Shown one piece after another: positions 35,148-45,102 of a stretch of 64,000 bases of DNA. The stretch lies in NCBI RefSeq assembly GCF_004345645.1, contig NZ_SLWS01000005.1, positions 682,001-746,000 on the forward strand, read 5' to 3'. How positions within the stretch are numbered: position 1 is the first letter of the stretch; each line of letters opens with the position of its first letter. Under the pieces are notes generated by a model. The model worked only from the letters and a program-made list of their open reading frames with translations, was not told where the DNA came from and ran no database searches. The translations under genes and the position numbers were made by a program. Source of the DNA: Actinocrispum wychmicini. GTDB lineage: Bacteria > Actinomycetota > Actinomycetes > Mycobacteriales > Pseudonocardiaceae.

Positions 35148-35226
35148 GAGCCGCTTCACATGTCGGCCAAGGCCGCAGGCGCGATACTGACCGGTACCTG
35201 ACGCCGACGCCTACCGGGAGCGCACC

Positions 35227-36423
35227 ATGGCTCGCCTCGCCCAGACCGCCGGGCTGACCGACATCCAGCGCGAGATCCTCGCGACGGTCCGCGGCTTCGT
35301 GGACAAGGAGGTCATCCCGCACGCGCAGGAACTCGAACACGGCGACACCTACCCCGAGGACATCGTCGCCGGCATGAAGGAGATGGGCCTGTTCGGCCTG
35401 ACGATCCCGGAGGAGTACGGCGGCCTCGGCGAGTCACTGCTGACGTACGCGCTCGTGGTCGAGGAGATCGCCCGCGGCTGGATGAGCGTGTCGGGTGTGA
35501 TCAATACCCATTTCATCGTGGCGCACATGATCAAACAGCACGGAACGCCCGAGCAGAAGGAGTATTTCCTGCCCCGAATGGCCACCGGTGAGGTGCGGGG
35601 CGCGTTCTCCATGTCCGAACCGGACCTCGGCTCGGACGTGGCGGCGATCAAGACCCGGGCCAAGCGGGACGGCGACGACTACGTGATCGACGGCCAGAAG
35701 ATGTGGCTGACGAACGGCGGCACGTCGACGTTGGTCGCGGTGCTGGCGAAAACCGACGAGGGCGCCGCCAAACCGCACCAGAACCTGACCGCGTTCCTGG
35801 TGGAAAAGCCGGCCGGGTTCGGCGAGGTGGTGCCCGGCCTGACCATCCCCGGCAAGATCGACAAAATGGGATACAAAGGCGTGGACACCACCGAGGCGGT
35901 GTTCTCCGGCTTCCGTGTCCCGGCGTCGCGCGTGCTGGCCGAGGCCCCTGGCAAGGGGTTCGCGCAGATGATGGACGGGGTCGAGGTCGGCCGCGTGAAC
36001 GTCGCCGCGCGGGCCTGCGGCATCGCGATCCGCGCGTTCGAGCTGGCCGTGGAGTACGCCCAGCAGCGGCGGACCTTCGGCAAACCGATCGCCGAGCACC
36101 AGGCGATCGCGTTCAAGCTCGCCGAGATGGCCACCAAGGTCGAGGCGGCCCACCTGATGATGGTGAACGCGGCCCGGCTGAAGGACTCCGGCCAGCGCAA
36201 CGACGTCGAGGCCGGGATGGCGAAGCTGATCGCCTCCGAGTACTGCGCGGAGGTCACCCAGGAGTCGTTCCGGATCCACGGCGGCTACGGCTACTCCAAG
36301 GAGTACGAGATCGAACGCCTGATGCGGGAAGCCCCCTTCCTGCTGATCGGCGAAGGCACCAGCGAGATCCAGAAGACCATCATCAGCCGAGGCCTACTCC
36401 GCGAGTACAAGTCCCGCGGCTGA
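35227..36423 (+). CDS. Acyl-CoA dehydrogenase
   Basis: 398-residue FAD flavoprotein. FSMSEPDLGSDVAAIKTRAK is the first ACAD signature; MTNGG-like WLTNGGTSTLV and GYKGVDTTEAVFSGFRVP follow; QQRRTFGKPIAEHQAIAF and the C-terminal GGYGYSKEYEIERLMREAP contain the usual CoA/FAD residues, with the catalytic Glu position near the end (IGEGTSEIQ). Oxidises an acyl-CoA thioester; chain specificity is unknown. It begins MARLAQTAGLT. Confidence 0.92.
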   Translation: MARLAQTAGLTDIQREILATVRGFVDKEVIPHAQELEHGDTYPEDIVAGMKEMGLFGLTIPEEYGGLGESLLTYALVVEEIARGWMSVSGVINTHFIVAHMIKQHGTPEQKEYFLPRMATGEVRGAFSMSEPDLGSDVAAIKTRAKRDGDDYVIDGQKMWLTNGGTSTLVAVLAKTDEGAAKPHQNLTAFLVEKPAGFGEVVPGLTIPGKIDKMGYKGVDTTEAVFSGFRVPASRVLAEAPGKGFAQMMDGVEVGRVNVAARACGIAIRAFELAVEYAQQRRTFGKPIAEHQAIAFKLAEMATKVEAAHLMMVNAARLKDSGQRNDVEAGMAKLIASEYCAEVTQESFRIHGGYGYSKEYEIERLMREAPFLLIGEGTSEIQKTIISRGLLREYKSRG

Positions 36424-36487
36424 CCCGAGGCGCACGTACAGGCAAGGCTGGGCCGGGTCGGCCCCGCTGCGCGCCCGGTCGCCAGCC

Positions 36488-36607
36488 AACCGGGTGAACC
36501 CCGCGCGAACGGTCCCTTCGCGCGGCATTCACCCAGCTCAAACCCCCGTTGATCACACCCCGCCGATACGCTTGGCCCATCGGGGTGCCCCCGGAGAGGG
36601 TGGGGGC
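36488..36607 (+). repeat. Structured intergenic repeat, copy 2
   Basis: 120-bp copy in the 304-bp gap between the acyl-CoA dehydrogenase and the next gene; no other gene is seen in this gap. 5' hairpin: 9-bp perfect stem CCGCGCGAA (36501-36509) / TTCGCGCGG (36517-36525). 3' hairpin: TGCCCCC (36586-36592) / GGGGGCA (36602-36608) around GGAGAGGGT. The 43 bp before and including the 3' hairpin match copy 3 with one difference. Confidence 0.7.
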
Positions 36608-36727
36608 ATGGTCGCGTGTGGCGCCGCGAGGAATCCGACATCTCTTTTTGGTGTGCCTGGTTAGCGTGTTCTGTTCCCAGTTGGCAGGATGGGGTTCGTT
36701 CCTGTCTGTGGGGAGAGGTGAGCAGTC

Positions 36728-37252
36728 GTGGCCGGAGGATTTTCCGGGCAGGGGCGGTCCAATCCAGGGCCGCCGCGGTTGCCGACGCCGCCGACGGGCT
36801 GGCCGATCGGGTCGTACGACACGTACGCGGGAGCGCAGCGGGCCGTTGAGCATCTGGCCGACGAGAACTTCCCGGTGACCGAGGTCACTATCGTCGGGGT
36901 GGACCTGATGCTGGTCGAACGGATCGTCGGGCGGCTCACGTGGGGGAAGGTGCTCGGCACGGGCGCGTTGTCCGGCGCGTGGTTCGGCCTGTTCGTCGGG
37001 TTCCTGCTGGCCTGGTTCAACACCCAGTCGTTGTCGCCGCTGCCGATCCTCGCCGGGGTCGGCGTCGGGGTGGCGTTCGGGTTGACGTTCGCGGCGGTCA
37101 GCTACGCGTCCACGCGCGGCCGCCGGGACTTCGCCAGCGCGAGCCAGCTGGTCGCCGGCCGGTATGACGTGCTGTGCCAGCCGCGGAGCGCCGAGCGCGG
37201 CCGCGACCTGTTGGCGAAGCTGTCCATGCGCCCATCGGGTGGTACTCGGTAA
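36728..37252 (+). CDS. Two-TM general-stress-like (GSP17M-type) membrane protein
   Basis: 174 residues. The N-terminus has a Pro/Gly-rich leader, then GSYDTYAGAQRAVEHLADEN and FPVTEVTIVGVDL, the GSP17M-like ferredoxin-fold domain, followed by a glycine-rich double TM (GAWFGLFVGFLLAWF, ILAGVGVGVAFGLTFAAV). It corresponds in place to Rv1234, just before lpqY. GTG start at 36728 with GGGAGAGG upstream. Function unknown. Confidence 0.78.
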   Translation: MAGGFSGQGRSNPGPPRLPTPPTGWPIGSYDTYAGAQRAVEHLADENFPVTEVTIVGVDLMLVERIVGRLTWGKVLGTGALSGAWFGLFVGFLLAWFNTQSLSPLPILAGVGVGVAFGLTFAAVSYASTRGRRDFASASQLVAGRYDVLCQPRSAERGRDLLAKLSMRPSGGTR

Positions 37253-37280
37253 TTCCTTAACTGAATCGTGTCTGCCTCAG

Positions 37281-37335
37281 CGGCCGAAGCGCTTGCGAGG
37301 GGTGATCAAGCCGCCTAGGTTCAGTGAGCCTGAAC
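37281..37335 (+). promoter_or_regulatory. Candidate LacI-type operator and hairpin upstream of lpqY
   Basis: A perfect AAGCGCTT palindrome (37287-37294) in the context CCGAAGCGCTTGCG resembles the central part of LacI-family sugar operators. It is followed by GTTCAG (37319-37324) / CTGAAC (37330-37335), a 6-bp inverted repeat. Both lie in the 180-bp region before lpqY. No regulator gene is in the window. Confidence 0.4.
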
Positions 37336-37432
37336 GCGTTACAAGTGACGTAGCGCACATTTGCGTTCCAGGGGCACAGCGAGGTGCCGGGTCAGTCCCG
37401 GTGGCTCGCCAGAACGAGGAGGCAGGGTTCAG

Positions 37433-38739
37433 ATGCGAAGCGCCGGCAAACGCAGGCGCCTTGTCGCGATGCTGGGGTCGGCTTTGCTTGCCGCGCCGGC
37501 ATTGGTCGCGTGTGGTTCCGCGTCGGGAACGACGATCAACGTCTACTACTCACCCGAGCAGAACTTCGACAAGGTGGTCGCGAACTGCAACGCCAAGGCC
37601 AACGGCAGATACACGATCGTCTACAACAAGCTGCCGCGGGAAGCGGACGGGCAACGCGAGCAGATGGTCCGCAGACTCGCGGCGAACGACTCCGAAATGG
37701 ACGTTCTCGGCCTTGACGTCGTGTGGGTCGCGGAGTTCGCCGAGGCCGGCTGGATCCTGCCGTGGACCGGGCAGAATAAGGCCGACGCCGAACAGGACGT
37801 GTTCCCCGGCCCGCTGAAGACCGCGACCTGGAACGGCCAGCTGTACGCGGCGACCAAGAACACCAACGTGCAGCTGCTCTGGTACGACGACCGGCTGGTG
37901 ACCACGCCGCCGACCACGTTCGACGACATGATCGCGCAGGCGCAGCAGCTCAAGGCGCAGGGCAAGCCGCACCAGGTGCTGATGACCGGCGCCAAGTACG
38001 AAGGCCTTGTGGTGCAGTACAACACCATCGTCAACTCGGCCGGCGGGCACATCCTGTCCGACGACGGCAAGCAGGTGGTGATGGACGCCGGCGCGGTCAA
38101 AGGCCTTGAGGTGCTGAAGAAGTTCGCTACCTCGGGGGTGACCAACCCGGCGTTGACCACGTCCCAGGAGCAGACGATCCAGAACGGCTTCGAGGCGTCC
38201 AACAGCCAGGCGGCGTTCCTGCTCAACTGGCCGTACGCGTACAGCTCGATCCAGAAGGCCAACCCGGACCGGGCGGCGCATTTCAAGTGGACCCGGTATC
38301 CAGGTGTGGAGCAGGGAACTCCCGGCAAGGTGACGGTCGGCGGCTTCAACCTCGCGGTGAGCGCATACTCCAAGCACCCGGCCGAGTCCTTCGAGGCGAC
38401 GCTGTGCCTGCGGAGTGCGGCGAACCAGAAGTACCAGGCCATCACCGAGGGCCTGCCGCCGACGATCACCTCGGTCTACCAGGACAGCACCCCGGTCAAC
38501 TCGGCGCAGCCCAGGGACGCGAAGAACAACCCGAGCATGGACGACGCCTACCCGATGAAGGACACGATCCTGGAGGAGTTGAACGACGCGCAGGCCCGTC
38601 CGCTGACGCCGGCCTACCAGAACGCGTCCACAGTGATCTCCAACATCCTCTCGCCGCCGTCGGCCATCGATCCGCCCACGACGGCCGACCGGTTGCGCCG
38701 TGAACTCACGGACGCCTTGAACTCCAAGGGGGTTCTGCC

Positions 38740-38743
<4 letters not shown>
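37433..38743 (+). CDS. lpqY: Trehalose-type ABC importer substrate-binding lipoprotein LpqY
   Basis: 436-residue solute-binding lipoprotein. The signal peptide ends in lipobox LVAC with Cys at residue 27. The mature protein is a MalE-like fold (INVYYSPEQNFDKVVANCNA; LGLDVVWVAEFAEAGW; FLLNWPYAYSSIQ). In mycobacteria LpqY-SugABC recycles trehalose released at the cell envelope; the gene order here is the same. ATG at 37433 has GAGGAGG upstream. Confidence 0.9.
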
Positions 38744-39683
<940 letters not shown>

Positions 39684-39684
<1 letters not shown>

Positions 39685-40526
39685 TGGCGATGGTCGCTGT
39701 CCGAACGCCGGGCCGGGTGACCCGGTGGACGATCCTGAACGTCATCGTGGTGATCTACGCGTTGACGCCGGTGTTGTGGATCCTGTCACTGTCGTTCAAG
39801 ACCAAGGACACCCTGACCGACGGGTCGTTCATCCCGAAGTCGTGGACGCTGCAGAACTACGCCGACATCTTCCAGACCACGGACTTCCTGAAGGCGTTGG
39901 TGAACTCGATCGGCATCGCGCTGATCGCGACCGTGATCGCGGTCGTGCTCGGCACCATGGCCGCGTACGCCATCGCCCGGCTGGACTTCCCGGGCAAGCG
40001 GGTGCTGGTCGGGATGTCGCTGCTGATCGCGATGTTCCCGCAGGTGTCACTGGTGTCGCCGCTGTTCAACATGGAGCGGACGCTCGGCCTGTTCGACTCG
40101 TGGCCCGGCCTGATCCTGCCGTACATCACGTTCGCGCTGCCGCTGTCGATCTACACGCTGTCCGCGTTCTTCCGGGAGATCCCGTGGGAGCTGGAGAAGG
40201 CGGCCAAGATGGACGGTGCCACGCCGGCGCAGGCGTTCCGCAAGGTGATCGCGCCACTGGCCGCGCCCGGCGTGTTCACCACCGCGATCCTGGTGTTCAT
40301 CTTCTGCTGGAACGACTTCCTGTTCGCGATCTCGTTGACGTCGACGAACGCGTCCAGGACCGTGCCGGCGGCTCTGCAGTTCTTCACCGGGGCGTCGTAC
40401 TTCGACGACCCGACCGGGACGATCTCGGCGGCGGCGGTCGTGATCACCATCCCGATCATCCTGTTCGTGTTGTTCTTCCAGCGCCGCATCGTCGCGGGGC
40501 TCACCTCCGGCGCCGTGAAGGGATGA
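39684..40526 (+). CDS. sugB: Sugar ABC transporter permease SugB
   Basis: 280-residue permease, MalG-like, with six TM segments and the EAA loop LEKAAKMDGATPAQAFRKVI. It pairs with SugA to form the channel. The ATG at 39684 directly abuts the sugA stop; a second ATG two codons on is possible. sugC starts 3 bp after its stop. Confidence 0.92.
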
Positions 40527-40529
40527 CCC

Positions 40530-41702
40530 ATGGCTGAAATCGTTCTCGACAAGGTGACCAAGCGGTATCCGGACGGCGCCCTCGCGGTGTCCGAAGTGGA
40601 CATCCAGATCTCGGACGGCGAGTTCATCATCCTGGTCGGCCCGTCCGGCTGCGGGAAGTCGACGACGTTGAACATGATCGCGGGCCTGGAGGACATCTCC
40701 TCGGGCGAGCTGCGTATCGACGGCCAGCGGGTGAACGAGCGGGCGCCGAAGGACCGCGACATCGCCATGGTGTTCCAGTCGTACGCGCTCTACCCGCACA
40801 TGAGCGTGCGCGAGAACATGGCGTTCCCGCTGCGATTGGCCAAAGTGGACGACGCCACGGTCAGGCAGAAGGTCGAGGCGGCCGCGGCCACCCTGGACCT
40901 GACCCAGCACCTGGACCGCAAGCCGGGCAACCTGTCCGGCGGGCAGCGCCAGCGGGTCGCGATGGGCCGGGCGATCGTCCGCAACCCCAAGGCGTTCCTG
41001 ATGGACGAACCACTGTCCAACCTGGACGCCAAGCTGCGCGTGCAGATGCGGACCTCGTTGTCCAAGCTGCAGAAACAACTGGGCACCACCACGGTGTACG
41101 TGACGCACGACCAGACCGAGGCGATGACCCTGGGCGACCGGGTCGTGGTGCTGCGTGGCGGTCTCGTACAGCAGATCGGCTCGCCGCAGTTCCTGTACGA
41201 GAACCCGGCGAACCTGTTCGTCGCCGGGTTCATCGGCTCACCGTCGATGAACTTCCTGCCGGCGACGCTGTCCGAGGGCCGGTTGAACTCGCCGCTCGGC
41301 CACTTCGCGCTGTCCGACCGGGTGCGGCGGCTGGTCGAGGCGGCGAACGCGCCCCGTGAGGTGATCCTGGGCATCCGCCCCGAACACTTCGAGGACGCCC
41401 GGCTGGTCGACGGCAAGGCCGGCGGGACGTTCACCGCGCACGTGGACGTGCTGGAGTCCATGGGCTCGGACAAGTTCGCCTACTTCACGGTCGAAGGCGA
41501 CCAGGCCACCTCACAGGAGTTGGAGGAACTGGCCGCGGACTCCGGGTCGGCGGACGTGCCCGCTTCCGGCTCCCAGGTGGTGACCAGGCTGTCGGCGGCG
41601 TCGGCGGCGGCCGAGGGGGAGTCCCTGGACGTGTGGTTCGACGCGGACAACGTGCAGCTCTTCGACCCGGCCAACGGCAAGAACCTGACCTACTCGGAGT
41701 AA
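40530..41702 (+). CDS. sugC: Sugar ABC transporter ATP-binding protein SugC
   Basis: 390-residue MalK/UgpC-type ATPase: Walker A GPSGCGKSTT, Q-loop FQSYALYPH, signature LSGGQRQRVAMGRAIVRNPK, Walker B FLMDEPLSNLDAKLR, H-loop VTHDQTEAM. The C-terminal TOBE/regulatory region has FIGSPSMNFLPA and GIRPEHFEDA. A run of small and acidic residues (EELAADSGSADVPASGS) interrupts the final TOBE strand. It energises LpqY-SugAB. Confidence 0.93.
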   Translation: MAEIVLDKVTKRYPDGALAVSEVDIQISDGEFIILVGPSGCGKSTTLNMIAGLEDISSGELRIDGQRVNERAPKDRDIAMVFQSYALYPHMSVRENMAFPLRLAKVDDATVRQKVEAAAATLDLTQHLDRKPGNLSGGQRQRVAMGRAIVRNPKAFLMDEPLSNLDAKLRVQMRTSLSKLQKQLGTTTVYVTHDQTEAMTLGDRVVVLRGGLVQQIGSPQFLYENPANLFVAGFIGSPSMNFLPATLSEGRLNSPLGHFALSDRVRRLVEAANAPREVILGIRPEHFEDARLVDGKAGGTFTAHVDVLESMGSDKFAYFTVEGDQATSQELEELAADSGSADVPASGSQVVTRLSAASAAAEGESLDVWFDADNVQLFDPANGKNLTYSE

Positions 41703-41719
41703 ATCCGCCCGAGTGATGT

Positions 41720-41755
41720 CATGCATGCATGCAAAATTGCTAGCATGCATGCATG
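41720..41755. promoter_or_regulatory. 13-bp inverted repeat over the antitoxin start codon
   Basis: CATGCATGCATGC (41720-41732) and GCATGCATGCATG (41743-41755) are a perfect inverted repeat with a 10-bp spacer containing AAAATTG. The right arm includes the antitoxin ATG. Each arm is also an iterated ATGC direct repeat. Strong candidate for the autoregulatory operator of this pair. Confidence 0.7.
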
Positions 41756-42055
41756 GCACAGGTGAGCTGGCGAGCGGACGACGACCTGGTCGAGCGGGTG
41801 CGCAGAGCCGCGACGAGCCAGGGCAAGAGCTTGAACGAGTTCATCACTCGGGTGTTGGAGGCGGCGGTCAACCCCGAGCTGGCGAGCGACGAGCTGACCC
41901 GGATCCGTGAGCGGCTGGCCCGGGTCGACCTGGTGGTCCTGCCCACCGAAACCAGAGTGCGGCCACCCAGGGAGGCATTCGAGCGGGCCCGCGAGGCGGC
42001 GGGCAAGGGCACCCCGCTGTCCGACCTGGTGTCCAAGGACAGGGAGCGGGGGTGA
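41753..42055 (+). CDS. Ribbon-helix-helix antitoxin
   Basis: 100 residues. The N-terminal half (VSWRADDDLVERVRRAATSQ, GKSLNEFITRVLEAA) is an Arc/ribbon-helix-helix fold as in FitA/HicB-type antitoxins. The C-terminal half is basic and likely disordered until it binds the toxin (RPPREAFERAREAA, GTPLSDLVSKDRERG). Overlaps the toxin gene by GTGA. Its start codon is inside a 13-bp operator-like inverted repeat. Confidence 0.87.
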   Translation: MAQVSWRADDDLVERVRRAATSQGKSLNEFITRVLEAAVNPELASDELTRIRERLARVDLVVLPTETRVRPPREAFERAREAAGKGTPLSDLVSKDRERG

Positions 42056-42489
42056 GTGTGTTCGCGGACTCGTCCGCCCTGGTGAAGCTCTACGCGAACG
42101 AACCAGGGGCGGAGGTCGTTCGAGCCCGCGGCGTCATGGTCATCTCGCAGTTGTCCCGGGTCGAGGTGCCTTCGGCGATCTGGAAGAAGCATCGGCGAGG
42201 ACAGCTGTCACAGCAGGAAGCCGCCACGCTCGTTGGCTGGTTCGAGGCGGACTACCACGGAACCACCGGCGAGGAGCCCCGGTTCGTCGTCGTACCGGCA
42301 TCGACGGCGGTACTTGAGGCGGCCACCCGGATTGTTCGGATCCACGGGCTGCGGGGCTATGACGCCGTCCAGTTGGCGTCAGCGGTGCTGGTGGCGGAGG
42401 CGGATCCGGAAAGTCGTGAGTTCGCGGTCTTCGACAAACAGTTGCGATCGGCCGCACTGGCGGAAGGATTAGCGTTGGTACCTGATTGA
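42052..42489 (+). CDS. PIN-domain (VapC-type) toxin
   Basis: 145-residue PIN nuclease with the complete acidic set: FADSSALVKLY, LSRVEVPSAIW, GYDAVQLASA and FAVFDKQLRSAA. It follows and overlaps its antitoxin. It belongs to a different PIN branch from the one at 9797 (different spacing and flanks), so the two loci are not simple duplicates. RNA target unknown. Confidence 0.9.
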   Translation: MSVFADSSALVKLYANEPGAEVVRARGVMVISQLSRVEVPSAIWKKHRRGQLSQQEAATLVGWFEADYHGTTGEEPRFVVVPASTAVLEAATRIVRIHGLRGYDAVQLASAVLVAEADPESREFAVFDKQLRSAALAEGLALVPD

Positions 42490-42497
42490 CAACTCAA

Positions 42498-43189
42498 TAG
42501 GTGCCCGAGCATCGCCCCACATAGGTGCCTGGCTGGCGATTCGCGGGGAGCCTGGCGGCGACCACGTTGGTGCCTGGTTGACTACCACGTTGGCGCTTGG
42601 CCGACGATTCGCGTGGGTGTCTGACCCACAACCACGTTGGTGTGGTTGGCGATTCGCCGGGTGCCTGACTGACGACTCGTGTGGATGCCTGGCCGGTGAC
42701 TTGGGTGGGTGTCAGGTGGACCATGCGCGTGGGTGCTTAGCTGGCCTGTTCGCGTGGGTGTCTGGTTGACAAAACCACGTTGGTGCCTGGCTGGCGACTC
42801 GCCTGGGTGCCTGGCCGCCGACCCGTGTGGGTGCCTGGTCGGTGACCTGTGTGGGTGTTAGGTGGGTCGTTCACGTCGGTGCTTGGCTGGCTGCTCGTGT
42901 TGGCTCCCGGTTGACCGGTTCGTGTTTGGCGCGTGGCTGGCCGCTCGCGTGGGTGCCTGACTGGCGACCCGTGTGAGTGCCTGGTCGGTGACTCGTGTGG
43001 GTGTCAGGTGGACCATGGCCGTCGGTGCTCGGCTGCTGCTTGCGTGGGTGCTTGGCTGGCTGCCCGCGTTTGGCACCCGCTGACTGGTTCGCGTTTGGCT
43101 CCCGGCTGGTTCGTTCGCGTTGACTCCTGGCTGCCTGCTGGCGTCGATACCGGGCTGATCGTTCGGGTTGGTGCCTGGTTGACCAGCGG
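42498..43189. repeat. Degenerate 24-bp minisatellite with 146-bp higher-order period
   Basis: About 28 imperfect units with consensus near GGGTGCCTGGCTGGCGACTC + GCGT fill almost the whole 768-bp gap between the toxin gene and the next membrane-protein gene. Units vary from about 20 to 26 bp. Longer blocks recur at exactly 146 bp: GTGCCTG at 42661, 42807 and 42953, and the distinctive GT(C/T)AGGTGG at 42711, 42857 and 43003. No intact gene is visible inside. Confidence 0.85.
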
Positions 43190-43257
43190 AAACTGTGTGT
43201 AGATCACTCGTTCGGCCCCCGAAATGGTCACGCTTTGGGTGAGATCATGTACTCGGG

Positions 43258-44253
43258 GTGATCGAGATGGCCGAGAATGTCACTGTGGGTTGGCAGGTGC
43301 CGGCTGATGTCACTGACTGGCAGCTCACTGTGGAGTCACGGGCGCGGCGGGTTCGGGCGGATTTGGCGGCGTTGCCACCTGTTCCGGCCGCGGAGGTGGC
43401 GCGGAAGGCCGCTGAGGTATCGCTGGAGATTGTGGACAGCGAGCTCAAGAACGCGACTGGGCGGTGGTGGCGGTCGGGGGCGTCGTGGTGGTCGGGGTGG
43501 CACATCGAGCGGGCGTGGCGGGCCCTGCACGAAGCCGAGATCTACCTGGCTGCGGCCGATCCTGATCTGATGGCCAGGCTGCCGGGGCTGCGTGCGCGGG
43601 TGGCGTTGTATCTGAACGAGGCCGATCCGCGCCGCCAAGCCATGGACGCGCCGGACCCGGACCAGGCGGTCGTGGTGGACGCGATGCGCGCTGCCTTTGA
43701 CGCCTCGGACGACGCGCACGCGGCCGCGCGGGCGCTGCGCAACAAGTTGGTTGTGATCAGCATGGCGCTGTTCATCCTGAACACCGCGCTGGGCTTGGTC
43801 GGGATCTTCAAACCCGGCCTGGTCCCGATGTGCATGCCGCCGAGCCGGACCGCGCAGACCGGGGTGCTGTGCCCCACCGGCGGTACGTCGGCCAGTGGCT
43901 GGGACGTGTGGATGGTGCAGCTGTTCGGGGCGTTGGGGGCGACCATATCGGTGGTGCTCCTGTTGATCCGGCGGCGACCGGACCTGTCGCCGTACGTCCT
44001 GGTGGGATACCAGGCGCTGGTGAAGATCCTGCTGGGCTCGGCGCTCGGCGTGGTGGGCATGCTCGCGTTGGGTGCCGGTCTGGTGAGCGGCATCGTTTAC
44101 GTGGGGTCGCAGGCCGCGTTGCTGTTGTGGGGTGTGATCTTCGGGTACGCCCAGCAAGTCGGCACGCGGCTCCTGGACAACTACGCGGACAGGTTGATGG
44201 ACCAGGTGAGACCGTTGCCGGACCGCGTCACCACAACGGGAACGCGGCGCTAG
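43258..44253 (+). CDS. Unrecognised membrane protein (about four TM)
   Basis: 331 residues, function unknown. Residues 1-160 are soluble and helical with several Trp (WWRSGASWWSGWHIERAWRA, EIYLAAADPDLMARLPGLRA). Then TM helices: VVISMALFILNTALGLVGIF, MVQLFGALGATISVVLLL, VKILLGSALGVVGMLALGAG and SQAALLLWGVIFGYAQQV. A loop with two Cys (PMCMPPSRTAQTGVLCPTGG) sits between TM1 and TM2. GTG 43258 is the start; ATG 43267 is possible. It follows directly after the minisatellite, with its promoter inside or just beyond the repeats. Confidence 0.65.
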   Translation: MIEMAENVTVGWQVPADVTDWQLTVESRARRVRADLAALPPVPAAEVARKAAEVSLEIVDSELKNATGRWWRSGASWWSGWHIERAWRALHEAEIYLAAADPDLMARLPGLRARVALYLNEADPRRQAMDAPDPDQAVVVDAMRAAFDASDDAHAAARALRNKLVVISMALFILNTALGLVGIFKPGLVPMCMPPSRTAQTGVLCPTGGTSASGWDVWMVQLFGALGATISVVLLLIRRRPDLSPYVLVGYQALVKILLGSALGVVGMLALGAGLVSGIVYVGSQAALLLWGVIFGYAQQVGTRLLDNYADRLMDQVRPLPDRVTTTGTRR

Positions 44254-44259
44254 CGAACT

Positions 44260-45102
44260 TCAGTGTGCCCGCAAGGTGGCGATGACTTCGTCGTCCCAGC
44301 GGTGTGTCCGCATCAGACGGTAACGCTGTTCGCTCACCGACAGGTACGCCTCAGCTTCGGTTCGGGCACCGACCAGGCCCGCCTGTTGCAGCATCTCCAC
44401 CACGGGCGAGAACTCTTCGACGTACCAGCGGGCCGCCACCGCCGGCCGGTCGAGGAACCTGCACTCGTCCTGCATCAGCCGAAATCCCCACGCCTCAACG
44501 GTTTCGCTCAGCACGGTGTACCGCCAGGGGTCGCCGACCACGACCGCCGCGCGGGCCGGGCCGGAGAGTGGGACGCGTTCCAGGAACAGTCGCCGGTCCG
44601 CTTTCATGATCAGGTCGCCGCGGAACCGGATGCCTTCGGCGGAGATCTTTGTCCGCACCTCTGTGACGTACGCCTCGATGGTGTCGTGGCCCAACGCGAC
44701 CGCGACCGACACGCGGTGGTGGCCGTCGGAGACGAAATGCAGGTCGCCCACCCGGTAGACCTCGATCGGCGGGATCGGCTCGCCGCGGCGTTGGGCCAGG
44801 GCGAGGCGCTGCCAGCGTTCGCGCATCCGGCCCGAGGTGGGGCGGAACCGGCGGTCGAAGTCCCGGGTTCGGTCGACGCTGCCCACGATCGAGTCGAGGC
44901 GGATCACCCGGAGGCCGACGCGGTGCTCGCCGACCCGGCCGAGGGCGTCGACCACTTCCTCGAACGGCAGCATGATGTTGACGTCGTCGGGTTCCCGGCG
45001 CAGCCACGCGGCCAGCCGGGACAGCACTTGGCGGCGGCGGGCGCGCAGGAAGTCGTTCTCCGCGTCCGCCGTGGGGAAGCCCGTGTCAAACTGCACCGCC
45101 AC
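44260..45102 (-). CDS. ParB-like nuclease/partition domain protein
   Basis: 280 residues. The central part (IPPIEVYRVGDLHFVSDGHH followed by RVSVAVALGHDTIEAYVTEV) is the ParB/Srx N-domain pattern with the characteristic G-H-H-R. N- and C-terminal parts are helical and unassigned. It starts inside the end of the phosphoesterase gene (17-nt overlap), so they are co-expressed. A chromosome-partition role is not implied; free-standing ParB-like domains often are CTPases or nucleases. Confidence 0.7.
   Translation of the reverse strand: MAVQFDTGFPTADAENDFLRARRRQVLSRLAAWLRREPDDVNIMLPFEEVVDALGRVGEHRVGLRVIRLDSIVGSVDRTRDFDRRFRPTSGRMRERWQRLALAQRRGEPIPPIEVYRVGDLHFVSDGHHRVSVAVALGHDTIEAYVTEVRTKISAEGIRFRGDLIMKADRRLFLERVPLSGPARAAVVVGDPWRYTVLSETVEAWGFRLMQDECRFLDRPAVAARWYVEEFSPVVEMLQQAGLVGARTEAEAYLSVSEQRYRLMRTHRWDDEVIATLRAH

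Noticed and set aside
42498..43189. CRISPR array
   Set aside because: Repeats are degenerate, without constant spacers or separate repeat/spacer units. The period and its variants fit a minisatellite, not CRISPR.
42494..43231. Minus-strand octapeptide-repeat protein in the minisatellite
   Set aside because: A TRVASQAP-like repeat appears in pieces, but indels of units break the frame repeatedly and no start/SD or full-length frame exists. It may be a decayed gene at most.
43258..44253. Transporter identity for the 331-residue membrane protein
   Set aside because: TM number and soluble N-terminus do not match a known transporter family. Left as unrecognised.
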